6,905 nucleotides of DNA from an uncultured Blautia sp. (GCA_934394545.1 CAKRRG010000106.1:1-6905), one strand, 5' to 3'; counted from the first letter of the stretch, positions 1 through 6,671 are shown. The notes: generated by a model not told the origin, from the letters alone. Translations and numbers: made by a program.

Positions 1-45
1 GGCTTCTGCATCCCGAACCTCCTTAATAAATACATCTTTTGTCAT
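1..45 (-). CDS. 5' end of an unidentified gene, cut by the window edge
   Basis: An ATG at 43-45 opens a frame of 15 codons that is still open at the left edge (MTKDVFIKEVRDAEA). A GGAG ribosome binding site lies about 11 bases upstream, which is rather far. A second start, ATG at 9-11 in a different frame, has an AAGGAGG site 6 bases upstream, so the true start is uncertain. The N-terminus in the first frame loosely recalls clostridial ECF sigma factors, which often begin with a short helix of this kind, but 15 residues cannot establish a family. The spacer of 111 bases from the lipoprotein stop holds no convincing terminator, so co-transcription is possible. It does hold TATAAA (76-81) and a 10-bp palindrome TCCAGCTGGA (66-75), without a good -35 partner. 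Confidence 0.45.
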   Translation of the reverse strand, partial: MTKDVFIKEVRDAEA

Positions 46-156
46 AACTTTGTCTTCTCCTTTTGTCCAGCTGGATTTATATACGTTTTTGTTTTACACT
101 AATTAGATGCATGTACAGGCAAATTGGTTCTCGTAATAGCAGATTTTTATAAATAT

Positions 157-1530
157 TTACTTGTCTCCCGTAGGAACTGCCCACCCAGCCTGAATCCTTT
201 GTATCACGCTGCCATCGCGTGCATCGATCGTAAGGAGTGGAACACCTGCATCATCCATCGTCACGTCTCCCATGACCAGTCCATCCTCCCCATTTCCGTA
301 CTCATACTCTGGTTCTTCGGATGTCCATGTTCCATAAAAATCCCACACTGGGATCAGGACTGCTTCGGTATCGCTGCCTTCACTGTCTGGCATGCGCATA
401 TAACCCAGCTGTACCTTTGTTATGGTTATCTCCGCGCTCTGTGCATCAATGGACGGATAACGGTAGTTGCTTCCTCCATCGACAGCGATCATCCGATTCT
501 TGTCTTCTGTCATGACCTGCAAAGTGATCGTTTTTTCAAAGATATCCTTGACCTCATCAAAAGGAAGTAAGAACAGCCTCTCATCGGAAGCATTCGATGC
601 TTCTATGGGATTTCGGTGCAGAAAACTCTGAAGTGTCCCACTGCAAAAGTCCATCGTCAGTACTTCATTTTCCCATCCTTCAGACTGTCCTTCATGAAGT
701 GTTCCGTCCTCATTTTCCCATTCAAGAGCCTGCTCATTAACAGGCAAAGATGTGTCTCTCACATAATTAACCGGGATTCCATCTATCATCCGTTCAAAAA
801 TAAAATCATCTTTTTCCAGAGTAGTGTTTCCTTCGGTAAGTTCTTTTGAGGAACTTTCAAATATCTCCCAGTCCCCGGAAACAAGACTTGAAACCTTGTC
901 CTTTGCTTCTTTTTCAGACACTTTTCCGCTTCCTGCTTTTATATAATTTTGAAAGCGCTCTTCCCTTTCTTTTTTCTCGTTCGATGCCAGGGTCATATCT
1001 CCACAATCATCAAAGATAAACTTCGCTATCCGAAATTCGAGTTCCTCCACATCAGACTTCTGTTCACTCTTTACATAGGAGTACTGATAGGTCAGTCCAT
1101 CTACCGTATACGTCCCCGCCTGTTCATTCTCGTTGTTCTCTTCCTGCATAGGCTGCCCTTTACCAAATGTATCTTTTATCTTGTTCTGTTCTTCTTCAGG
1201 AATCGCCAATCTTTTTACTTTTTTTAGACAGATTGCATCTACATCTGGCACTTTTACCGGTGCATCCGCTGTCAGGGTGAACTTCATCGGATTTTCTTTA
1301 TCCTCTCGGTCCGCTGATCTTAGGTCTGCCTGAATCGTTGTCTGATAAGTTTCCGGTGCCTCTACCTGTTCTGCAACTGTTTCCTGAACTGTTTTCTTGT
1401 TCTCCTCTTTTTTCTGATCTGTTTCATCTTTTTCTTCTACAACAGCAGACTGGACAACACGGTCACATCCTGATAGCGCCAGAAGATTCATACACAGGAC
1501 GGCTCCCATAAACATTTTTATTTTCTTCAT
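157..1530 (-). CDS. Large exported lipoprotein of unknown function (possibly DUF6034-like)
   Basis: The protein has 457 residues from ATG at 1528-1530. It has a typical lipoprotein signal peptide: MKKIK n-region, hydrophobic stretch at about 6-19, then the lipobox LSGC with the lipidated cysteine at residue 22. It should be anchored to the outer face of the membrane. A charged Glu/Lys-rich linker follows (about 30-55), typical of a tether. The rest has no catalytic motif I recognise; the C-terminus has a repeated acidic and aromatic character and ends near a segment LLTIDARDGSVIQR. Size and layout resemble clostridial DUF6034 lipoproteins, but this is from memory and weak. The start was chosen because it puts the signal peptide at the N-terminus and AAAGGAAAGGA lies about 10 bases upstream. 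An in-frame ATG at 1594-1596 would add 22 residues. The gene follows the sensor kinase and is separated from it by an intrinsic terminator, so it may be a regulated target or accessory sensor of the two-component system (inference). Confidence 0.85.
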   Translation of the reverse strand: MKKIKMFMGAVLCMNLLALSGCDRVVQSAVVEEKDETDQKKEENKKTVQETVAEQVEAPETYQTTIQADLRSADREDKENPMKFTLTADAPVKVPDVDAICLKKVKRLAIPEEEQNKIKDTFGKGQPMQEENNENEQAGTYTVDGLTYQYSYVKSEQKSDVEELEFRIAKFIFDDCGDMTLASNEKKEREERFQNYIKAGSGKVSEKEAKDKVSSLVSGDWEIFESSSKELTEGNTTLEKDDFIFERMIDGIPVNYVRDTSLPVNEQALEWENEDGTLHEGQSEGWENEVLTMDFCSGTLQSFLHRNPIEASNASDERLFLLPFDEVKDIFEKTITLQVMTEDKNRMIAVDGGSNYRYPSIDAQSAEITITKVQLGYMRMPDSEGSDTEAVLIPVWDFYGTWTSEEPEYEYGNGEDGLVMGDVTMDDAGVPLLTIDARDGSVIQRIQAGWAVPTGDK

Positions 1531-1558
1531 CCTTTTTCCATCCTTTCCTTTCGGTATT

Positions 1559-1594
1559 AAAAAAGGTACCCTCTTCTTATAAGAAAAGAGTACC
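1559..1594 (-). terminator. Intrinsic terminator between sensor kinase and lipoprotein genes
   Basis: Read on the minus strand, GGTAC at 1590-1594 pairs with GTACC at 1565-1569. The stem continues inward to 13 uninterrupted pairs, two of them G-U, closing on a TATA loop; six T follow at 1559-1564. On the plus strand the two G-U pairs would be C-A mismatches, which fits an RNA read from the minus strand. The hairpin ends the regulator-kinase transcript, but it lies only 28 bases before the lipoprotein ATG, so it must also limit lipoprotein expression or act as an attenuator. Confidence 0.85.
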
Positions 1595-1607
1595 ATATTG
1601 CCTTTCC

Positions 1608-1640
1608 AATGTATTCATCAAAATGTAAACAACTTGTAAA
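1608..1640 (-). promoter_or_regulatory. Direct-repeat operator TTTACA-N5-TTTACA with possible promoter
   Basis: Directly after the kinase stop codon the minus strand reads TTTACAAGTTG (1630-1640) then TTTACATTTTG (1619-1629), an 11-bp tandem repeat matching at 9 of 11 positions. OmpR-family regulators bind tandem repeats spaced by about one helical turn, and the TTTACA half-site fits the TT(A/T/C)ACA consensus known for Bacillus PhoP. A weak -10-like TACATT (1608-1613) starts 10 bases after the second half-site, the spacing seen in PhoP-activated promoters that lack a good -35. Binding by the neighbouring response regulator is inference; a chance repeat in A/T-rich DNA is the alternative. Confidence 0.45.
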
Positions 1641-2900
1641 TCAGAAGACAGCCCTTACCGTTGTCCCCTCTCCTGGCTTACTTTCAATCTTCAGGGAGCC
1701 GCCATGGATCTCTGCCAACTTCACACAGAGTGCCAGTCCAAGCCCGGAGCCGCCTTCTTTACGGCTTCGCGACTTATCCACCATATAAAACGCATCTGTG
1801 ATCTTTTCCAGTTCTTCCTCTGGAATCCCCATTCCGGTATCAGATACCTCAAAGATCTTTTTTCCGGATTTCTCATATGCCCTTACCAGAATACTTCCGC
1901 CGGCTTCCGTGGCCTTTAGGGCATTGTCGATCAGATTTACCAGAAGGCTTTCCATCAAGGCAGGGTCCATCTTCATGGAAAATGTCTCGTATTCCATTTT
2001 TAGCTGCACCTTTTTCTTCTCGGCCTGTTCCTTTTCCATATCAATAACGTTCTTTAAAAGTTCACCTGCCGGAGTCATTTCCATCTGTATGGCGTGGTTC
2101 TGATAAAGTCCCAGCAGCTGCAGCATTTTCCCCGAAAGGGCTTCCAGACGTTTTCCCTCCCGGTTGATATGTTCCAGTGCCCGATCCTTCTGTTCATCCT
2201 TTAGTTTTACATGACGCAGGGTATCTGAATAACCAATAATGGATGTTAACGGTGTTCTCATCTCATGGGAAAGCGCGCCCATGAGCAGTTCCTGTTTCTC
2301 CGCTACCTCTTGCAGTTTCTCCATCCGTTCCACAGTCCTCTTCATCATCATGTAGATAAAAAGACCGGCGATCAGAAACACTGCCAGATAGATTCCCGCA
2401 AACCAGACAGCGGTCTGTCTCAGCTCTGCAAAAAGCCCTGTGACTTCCCGGACAGAGAGGACTTCGTATCCTTCCGGTTTAGATAAAGCTACTTTTTGAA
2501 GAAGAAGGTATTTCTTGCCCAATTTCTGTATCTTGTAAGCATATGGATCATTTTCATTCTTCAGGCCCAGATTTTCAATCCCAACCACTTCATAATCTGT
2601 CAGATTTTCAATGGCCGCATTGCTTTTCTTATCGATCAACGCCATGCCCGTCCCACAGCATTGTTGAAACTGAAATCCCATATAAGCTTTCTTTCCGGTC
2701 TCTGACATCTGCTCATATTTGCTGTTATCCCAAAATTGTTCCAGAAGTGTCTTCCCATTTTCCAACTGTCTTCCGTAGGTCTCAGCTGCATTATTTAAAC
2801 TTCGTTTTCCTGTGACATAAATGCTTAGTACACCAACTGGAATCAGCGCGCACAATAAAGTAATCAGCATAAGAAGTACAGTTCTTTTCCACAGCTTCAT
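1641..2900 (-). CDS. Membrane sensor histidine kinase (VanS-like)
   Basis: The protein has 419 residues. It autophosphorylates on histidine in response to an external signal and passes the phosphate to the regulator encoded just upstream. Order of domains: transmembrane helix at about 8-28; extracytoplasmic sensor domain at about 29-162 with no family I can name, containing a vicinal cysteine pair (81-82); second helix at about 163-186; H-box SHEMRTPLTS with phosphoacceptor His212; N-box NLIDNALKA (Asn326); G1 box DTGMGIP (354-360); G2 box GGSGLGL (383-389). All catalytic motifs are intact. Only about 20 residues separate helix 2 from the H-box, so there is no normal HAMP domain. The ATG follows the regulator's TAG by two bases, and its GGAGG site lies inside the end of the regulator gene, so translation is probably coupled. 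The gene is complete and ends in a canonical C-terminal strand. Confidence 0.96.
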   Translation of the reverse strand: MKLWKRTVLLMLITLLCALIPVGVLSIYVTGKRSLNNAAETYGRQLENGKTLLEQFWDNSKYEQMSETGKKAYMGFQFQQCCGTGMALIDKKSNAAIENLTDYEVVGIENLGLKNENDPYAYKIQKLGKKYLLLQKVALSKPEGYEVLSVREVTGLFAELRQTAVWFAGIYLAVFLIAGLFIYMMMKRTVERMEKLQEVAEKQELLMGALSHEMRTPLTSIIGYSDTLRHVKLKDEQKDRALEHINREGKRLEALSGKMLQLLGLYQNHAIQMEMTPAGELLKNVIDMEKEQAEKKKVQLKMEYETFSMKMDPALMESLLVNLIDNALKATEAGGSILVRAYEKSGKKIFEVSDTGMGIPEEELEKITDAFYMVDKSRSRKEGGSGLGLALCVKLAEIHGGSLKIESKPGEGTTVRAVF

Positions 2901-2902
2901 AC

Positions 2903-3562
2903 CTATTCCTCCAGACGGTATCCAAGCTTCGGAATCGTCTTGATCTCGTCATAAAGTTCCAGTTTTTTTCTAAGCTGTCCGATATGAACATCTACTGTCC
3001 TGCTTTCCCCCAGGTAGTCTTCTCCCCAGACCCGTTTTAACATTTCTTCCCTTCCGAGGGCAATGTTTTTATTTTGGAGGAGCAGCACAAAGAGGTCATA
3101 TTCCATTGGTTTCAGATTAACCGGAATTCCGTCTTTTAAAACCTGATGACTTTGCACATCCACCATAATATTTCGGATCGTCAGAACTTTCCTGGCCCGT
3201 CCGGTCCTCTCCAGCACCTTCTCAATACGTACCAGAAGTTCCAGCATCTCAAAGGGCTTTACCATATAATCTTCTGCACCCAATTTTAGTCCTTTTACCT
3301 TGGAAGCGACATCATCCTTTGCGGTCAGGTAAATCACTGGAAGACCTGTTGTTCTAAAATCTTCCATCAGTGCAAACCCGTCTTTTCCCGGCAGCATGAT
3401 GTCCACTACTGCCAGATCTGCATCCTCATGCCATAAGAGCAGACGCTGGGCTTCTTCCCCATCATAAGCTGCCACAGTCTCATATCCTGCCGCTTCCAGG
3501 TTCATGCACAACAATTCTGAAATTGCGCGGTCATCCTCAATTACCAAAATTTTATTCTTCAT
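2903..3562 (-). CDS. OmpR-family response regulator
   Basis: The protein has 219 residues and is a DNA-binding transcription factor activated by phosphorylation. The receiver domain (about 3-115) has the acidic pair Asp10/Asp11, phosphoacceptor Asp54 in VVDIMLPGKDG, the switch Thr80 in YLTAK, and Lys102 in MVKPFE. The winged-helix output domain (about 126-217) shows the typical PMEYDLFVLLL entry helix, a recognition helix around SRTVDVHIGQLRKKL, and the wing IKTIPKLGYRLEE. The ATG at 3560-3562 was chosen because the MKNKILVIEDD N-terminus is the family norm and GAGGTGG lies 8 bases upstream; an upstream in-frame GTG (3614-3616) would add 18 atypical residues and overlap the predicted -35. It is co-transcribed with the kinase two bases downstream. 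Likely targets are its own locus and the repeat at 1608-1640 (inference). Confidence 0.96.
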   Translation of the reverse strand: MKNKILVIEDDRAISELLCMNLEAAGYETVAAYDGEEAQRLLLWHEDADLAVVDIMLPGKDGFALMEDFRTTGLPVIYLTAKDDVASKVKGLKLGAEDYMVKPFEMLELLVRIEKVLERTGRARKVLTIRNIMVDVQSHQVLKDGIPVNLKPMEYDLFVLLLQNKNIALGREEMLKRVWGEDYLGESRTVDVHIGQLRKKLELYDEIKTIPKLGYRLEE

Positions 3563-3592
3563 TCCTGCTGCCACCTCTGGTACTTTTTCTAC

Positions 3593-3621
3593 AGTATAGC
3601 TTTTTTTATATCTCACGTCTA
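3593..3621 (-). promoter_or_regulatory. Predicted promoter of the two-component operon
   Basis: A -35-like TAGACG (3616-3621; 4 of 6 to consensus) is followed after 17 bases by TATACT (3593-3598; 5 of 6). It lies about 30 bases upstream of the regulator ATG. The -10 and the bases after it belong to the 14-mer ATACTGTAGAAAAA (3584-3597), found identically upstream of the peptidase gene. Confidence 0.55.
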
Positions 3622-3639
3622 TATGTATGGATATCTTAT

Positions 3640-3655
3640 CCCTTTAACCCTTTAA
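3640..3655 (-). repeat. Tandem 8-mer TTAAAGGG x2 at the peptidase stop codon
   Basis: Two perfect adjacent copies of TTAAAGGG (3648-3655 and 3640-3647 on the minus strand). The first contains the peptidase TAA stop. A small inverted repeat GGATA-AGA-TATCC (3629-3641) follows, without a T tract, so I see no terminator here. The pair sits about 20 bases upstream of the predicted -35 of the two-component operon and could be an operator or simply a short slippage repeat. Confidence 0.5.
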
Positions 3656-4641
3656 TTATCTAATAGCATCTCAGGAAGCACTTCCATAACCTGATTAATC
3701 ACTTCCACAATCCTCTGCATATCCATATTCTCTTTTACATCAGAACTGTCATTCACATTCAATCCCTCCTGCCAGTCCTGAACAACAGAAACTGCCGAGA
3801 TATCCACCAATGCAAATGGATAATGATCACTGTTGGTTGCCATTGTCAGGTAGAATCTGTCACTGGATGTAAATAAATCTGACATGCTGTTTTTATTTAA
3901 CTCGGCCAGTTTTTTCAGTCCCTCATCGTCATACTCTATATCATCTGGTCGTTTGTTTCCTTCGATCATCGCCATATAACCCAGATCACTTTTTTCTGCG
4001 ATGGTATCAATATTTATTACTCCGATGATCTGCTTTCGTTCGTCCTCAGTCAGATTTCCAACGTACCATCTCGAACCCAGCATATATTTCTCTTCGCCTG
4101 AGAACAGGATGAATTTTATATTATAAGGCATCTCTGTATCTTTTAAAATCCTTGCCAGTTCAAGCACTGCTGCCACTCCAGAACCATTATCATTGGCTCC
4201 TACAGAATCTTCTGCACTGTCATAATGGGCACTTATGATCAGATTTTTCGTCGTATCCGTGGATGACTTTTTTGTCACAATAATGTTTTCACCAGCGCCG
4301 TCAATAGTTGCATTTTCGGCTGTTGATGCCAGAAATACATCCGCCTGTGAGGAACGGCGTATTGCATTCTCATTGTTTTCATCGTTATATTCAAACTTCT
4401 GACATTCTATCTCATCATATCCCAGGGCATCAAAATATTTGATGATGTATTCCTTTACATTCTGGATCGCATCAGAATTTATCGGATGCGGTTCAGAAGT
4501 AATCTCATCAATGATCTGCTCAATATTCTGTTCCGAAGCCTGCATTTCTGTGCCAGTCTGTGTAACACTTTCCGCCATCGTCTGGATTGGTGTTGTTACG
4601 GATATAGCCATAGTTAAGGCAAATATGATCATCTTTTTCAT
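3652..4641 (-). CDS. Secreted M28-family zinc aminopeptidase
   Basis: The protein has 329 residues. A Sec signal peptide (MKKMIIFALTMAISVTTPIQTMA) with probable cleavage after Ala23 indicates export. The M28 di-zinc core is complete: His139 and Asp141 in SAHYDS, bridging Asp151 in GANDNGSG, catalytic Glu183 and ligand Glu184 in FSGEEKY, Asp212 in NIDTI, and His273 in NSDHYPF. This matches the ligand order of Aeromonas aminopeptidase, so it should release N-terminal residues from peptides outside the membrane; the substrate is unknown. There is no lipobox, cell-wall anchor or extra domain, so it is secreted free or loosely attached. The ATG at 4639-4641 was chosen for its AAGGAG site 7 bases upstream; a TTG at 4663-4665 would add eight residues before the signal peptide. 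The gene sits between the sigma-factor cluster and the two-component pair, 90 bases after the small membrane protein, with its own candidate promoter. Confidence 0.93.
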   Translation of the reverse strand: MKKMIIFALTMAISVTTPIQTMAESVTQTGTEMQASEQNIEQIIDEITSEPHPINSDAIQNVKEYIIKYFDALGYDEIECQKFEYNDENNENAIRRSSQADVFLASTAENATIDGAGENIIVTKKSSTDTTKNLIISAHYDSAEDSVGANDNGSGVAAVLELARILKDTEMPYNIKFILFSGEEKYMLGSRWYVGNLTEDERKQIIGVINIDTIAEKSDLGYMAMIEGNKRPDDIEYDDEGLKKLAELNKNSMSDLFTSSDRFYLTMATNSDHYPFALVDISAVSVVQDWQEGLNVNDSSDVKENMDMQRIVEVINQVMEVLPEMLLDN

Positions 4642-4671
4642 CTGTTCGCTCCTTCCCACTGACAAACTCTA

Positions 4672-4709
4672 TTTTTCTACAGTATCCCTTTTTAATCTGT
4701 GCATCTGTA
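4672..4709 (-). promoter_or_regulatory. Candidate promoter/regulatory element of the peptidase gene
   Basis: A -10-like GATACT (4681-4686) lies 17 bases after a poor -35-like TACAGA (4704-4709). The -10 and downstream bases form ATACTGTAGAAAAA (4672-4685), identical to the segment at the promoter of the regulator gene. A short direct repeat ACAGAT occurs at 4703-4708 and 4695-4700, 8 bases apart, overlapping the -35 zone. The weak -35 suggests dependence on an activator, or that the gene is mainly read from the sigma operon, since no terminator precedes it. Confidence 0.4.
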
Positions 4710-4731
4710 TTTCAAAAATGCCTGTGAACTC

Positions 4732-4908
4732 TTATTTCTTTTTATTCTTCTTAACATATACCAGCAGCAGTATAAAGAAGCAAAGGTTCAACAGCCCTCC
4801 AATTATTTCAAAGATACTTCCTGCAACCGGATGATAATATCCCAGGACTACTCCACTGAATATTAACAGTTCCCCTACTCCAATCAATGCAATCCATATT
4901 TTCTTCAT
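4732..4908 (-). CDS. Small two-helix membrane protein (58 residues), unknown function
   Basis: ATG at 4906-4908 opens a 58-codon frame ending at TAA 4732-4734. The product starts MKKIWIALIGVGELL and ends in a lysine-rich tail VYVKKNKKK. Two hydrophobic segments (about 4-24 and 32-52) are joined by a short turn containing YYHPVAG, so both ends probably face the cytoplasm. An AGGAGG ribosome binding site 9 bases upstream, and a gap of only 24 bases after the DUF4179 stop, make it a convincing third gene of the sigma-factor operon. I do not recognise a family. An accessory role at the membrane with the DUF4179 protein, or in handling the peptidase, is a guess from position only. Confidence 0.8.
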   Translation of the reverse strand: MKKIWIALIGVGELLIFSGVVLGYYHPVAGSIFEIIGGLLNLCFFILLLVYVKKNKKK

Positions 4909-4932
4909 CACTCAGTTCCTCCTTACTTTCTT

Positions 4933-6117
4933 TCATTTGATATTGATCCGTATCTTCTCTCCAACAGCTTTCCATTCAGAATCATCTGCTGCATCATAGA
5001 CTTTGCCTTCTTCTTCGGCATAGGTGTCGTCATCTAAATCGTACCTTTTAATAACATTGTTTTCTATTATATCATCGGATTTCAGATAAAGCTGTAATTC
5101 CAGGTATTCGCTGTCAGGATTGGGAATCTCCGGTCTTTCATCATCTCCTGCACTTCCATAAGTTCTCCAGAAATCTGTCTTGAATTTCCAGTTACGACTT
5201 ATGGCTTCCGTTTCTGCATCATCCTTCAGCTCATACCGCACTTTATTTCCTTTGCTGTCCGTTCCACGCAACTCAACTTCATACTTCTGGAACAATTTTT
5301 CCGGCACGTCTGCCAAGATACTGCTCTGTAACCTGTTCAGGAAAATATCTTTCAGTGTCACCGTACCTTCTTCTGTCTGGACAGAAATATTTTCCAGTTC
5401 TTTATTCGTTGTCTGCTTCAGGATTTTCTCACGCGAAATATTGAAATCAAATGTAAATTCTGCCACGGATTTTTCCCAGTCATCATAGTCAAACGCATTG
5501 AGTACAAGATGCACTTCCGGATTTTCTCCGATATCTGTCGGTGCATGAAAGCGGTACTCCTGTACACGGTCATATTCTTTTTCATCGTTGTCAGCATCTG
5601 CGTCTAATAAATCATCTACAGCATAAGGAGAATACTCCGCATTCATATATTCATCCAGTTTCTGTCCGTTTACTGTGGTTTTACCCATATCAAGTGTGAT
5701 TCCCGTATTCTTAAAAGATGAAATCTTCGCAGATTTCTCCTGCTCATTCTTTTTGGAATTATCAATTTCTGCATGCACCCTGAACAGCAAAACACCCTCA
5801 TCCAGAACAACTTCTTTTATGTCTGCAGTAATCCCATGATCCGTCTGGGAAATGTTTAAAGCTTCCGTATATGGCTCAATTTCCTTTTGAAATCCCAGAG
5901 TTTCTCCTATGGATAAAGCAAGATTTTTAATCGCAGCCTGTACTTTCGGATTCGATAAAACCGTTGAAATCAAAGCCAGGATCACACAGGCAGCCGCCAG
6001 TTTGCTCCAAAATGATGCTATCCAGACATTTTTCTTACCTTTCCATTCTCCCTCTGATTCACTGATATACTTCGGATCAATATTGCCAAATCCTTTTGAA
6101 AAATCGAATTTCTTCAT
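4933..6117 (-). CDS. DUF4179-family membrane protein, probable anti-sigma factor
   Basis: The protein has 394 residues: a short cytoplasmic N-terminus (about 1-34), one transmembrane helix (about 36-56) and a large extracytoplasmic part (about 57-394). The segment just after the helix (NPKVQAAIKNLALSIGETLG, then a strand-rich region to about 140) is typical of DUF4179 proteins, which in clostridia are regularly encoded directly after ECF sigma factors and are thought to hold them at the membrane. There is no H-x3-C-x2-C motif of zinc anti-sigma factors. The start is secure: its ATG overlaps the sigma stop codon as ATGA, and AAGGAAGG lies 9 bases upstream. The C-terminal two thirds have no motif I recognise and would be the sensing part. 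That it inhibits the adjacent sigma factor is inference from family context and coupling. Confidence 0.85.
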   Translation of the reverse strand: MKKFDFSKGFGNIDPKYISESEGEWKGKKNVWIASFWSKLAAACVILALISTVLSNPKVQAAIKNLALSIGETLGFQKEIEPYTEALNISQTDHGITADIKEVVLDEGVLLFRVHAEIDNSKKNEQEKSAKISSFKNTGITLDMGKTTVNGQKLDEYMNAEYSPYAVDDLLDADADNDEKEYDRVQEYRFHAPTDIGENPEVHLVLNAFDYDDWEKSVAEFTFDFNISREKILKQTTNKELENISVQTEEGTVTLKDIFLNRLQSSILADVPEKLFQKYEVELRGTDSKGNKVRYELKDDAETEAISRNWKFKTDFWRTYGSAGDDERPEIPNPDSEYLELQLYLKSDDIIENNVIKRYDLDDDTYAEEEGKVYDAADDSEWKAVGEKIRINIK

Positions 6118-6671
6118 AAGTGTTTTCCTTCCTTTTTTAAGATATTCAACAACTTTTTCCTACTCCGATACAGGTTCATTTTCACACTTCCGACAGACAT
6201 CGCATGCCTTCGCGCAATCGCTGAAACGGAATCAAAAAACCAGTACCTCCTCACAAAAATATCTCTGTCCTCTGCGTTCATTTTTCCAAGAAAATCATTG
6301 ATGATCTCCAGCAGTTCTTTCTCCGCCAGCTGATCCTCAATAGTATAAGTAACACTTAACTGATCCATTTCTCCCAGGACATCTGCCATGTGCAAATCCG
6401 GGCGCCTGTTGGCATATTTTTTGCGCAGGCGGTCAATGCTTAAGTTTCTCGTGATCCTGCCACAAAAATATGATAACACGGAAGGCTTCTTCGGCGGAAT
6501 CAGCGACCAGACCGAAAACCAGGTATCATTCAGGCATTCTTCCGAATCTTCTTTATTTGTAAGCAGATTCCAGGCAATCTTGTAACAGTACGGATGATAC
6601 TTGTCGCTCAATGCTTTAATCGCACGTTCATCCCTTATCTCAAACAAAGATATGATCTCATTGTCTTTCAT
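6114..6671 (-). CDS. ECF (group 4) RNA polymerase sigma factor
   Basis: The protein has 185 residues, the usual ECF length. Region 2 spans about 13-88: the core-binding helices around YCYKIAWNLLTNKEDSEECLNDTW and the -10 recognition helix near SYFCGRITRNLSIDRLRKK. A linker rich in acidic residues (about 90-117) follows, then region 4 (about 118-178) with the helix-turn-helix SVSAIARRHAMSVGSVKMNLYRSRKKL that reads the -35. No region 1 or 3 and no extra C-terminal domain are present. The start ATG at 6669-6671 has an AGGAGG site about 11 bases upstream, a little long, but no better start exists. It is translationally coupled to the DUF4179 gene. It should direct polymerase to a small regulon in response to an envelope signal and probably activates its own promoter (inference). 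Confidence 0.95.
   Translation of the reverse strand: MKDNEIISLFEIRDERAIKALSDKYHPYCYKIAWNLLTNKEDSEECLNDTWFSVWSLIPPKKPSVLSYFCGRITRNLSIDRLRKKYANRRPDLHMADVLGEMDQLSVTYTIEDQLAEKELLEIINDFLGKMNAEDRDIFVRRYWFFDSVSAIARRHAMSVGSVKMNLYRSRKKLLNILKKEGKHL

Noticed and set aside
46..156. Possible promoter or terminator between the lipoprotein and the left-edge gene
   Set aside because: TATAAA and CGTATA occur, but neither has a -35 at an acceptable distance; no hairpin with a T tract is present.
124..570. 148-codon open frame on the plus strand
   Set aside because: It lies wholly antisense to most of the lipoprotein's 3' part, has no ribosome binding site, and its product is rich in Cys, His and Ile in the way of an antisense shadow.
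1531..1596. Longer lipoprotein start at 1594-1596 as the main start
   Set aside because: It would place 22 extra residues before a textbook lipoprotein signal peptide and starts within the terminator hairpin; kept only as a regulatory possibility.
3563..3616. GTG start giving an 18-residue longer response regulator
   Set aside because: The added residues precede the normal receiver N-terminus, have no good ribosome binding site, and overlap the predicted -35 element.
4439..4834. 131-codon plus-strand frame covering the peptidase start and small membrane gene
   Set aside because: It is antisense to two well-supported genes, with no ribosome binding site or recognisable domain.
5909..6301. 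130-codon plus-strand frame across the DUF4179/sigma junction
   Set aside because: It is a shadow of the coupled sigma and DUF4179 genes, whose domains and overlap are clear.
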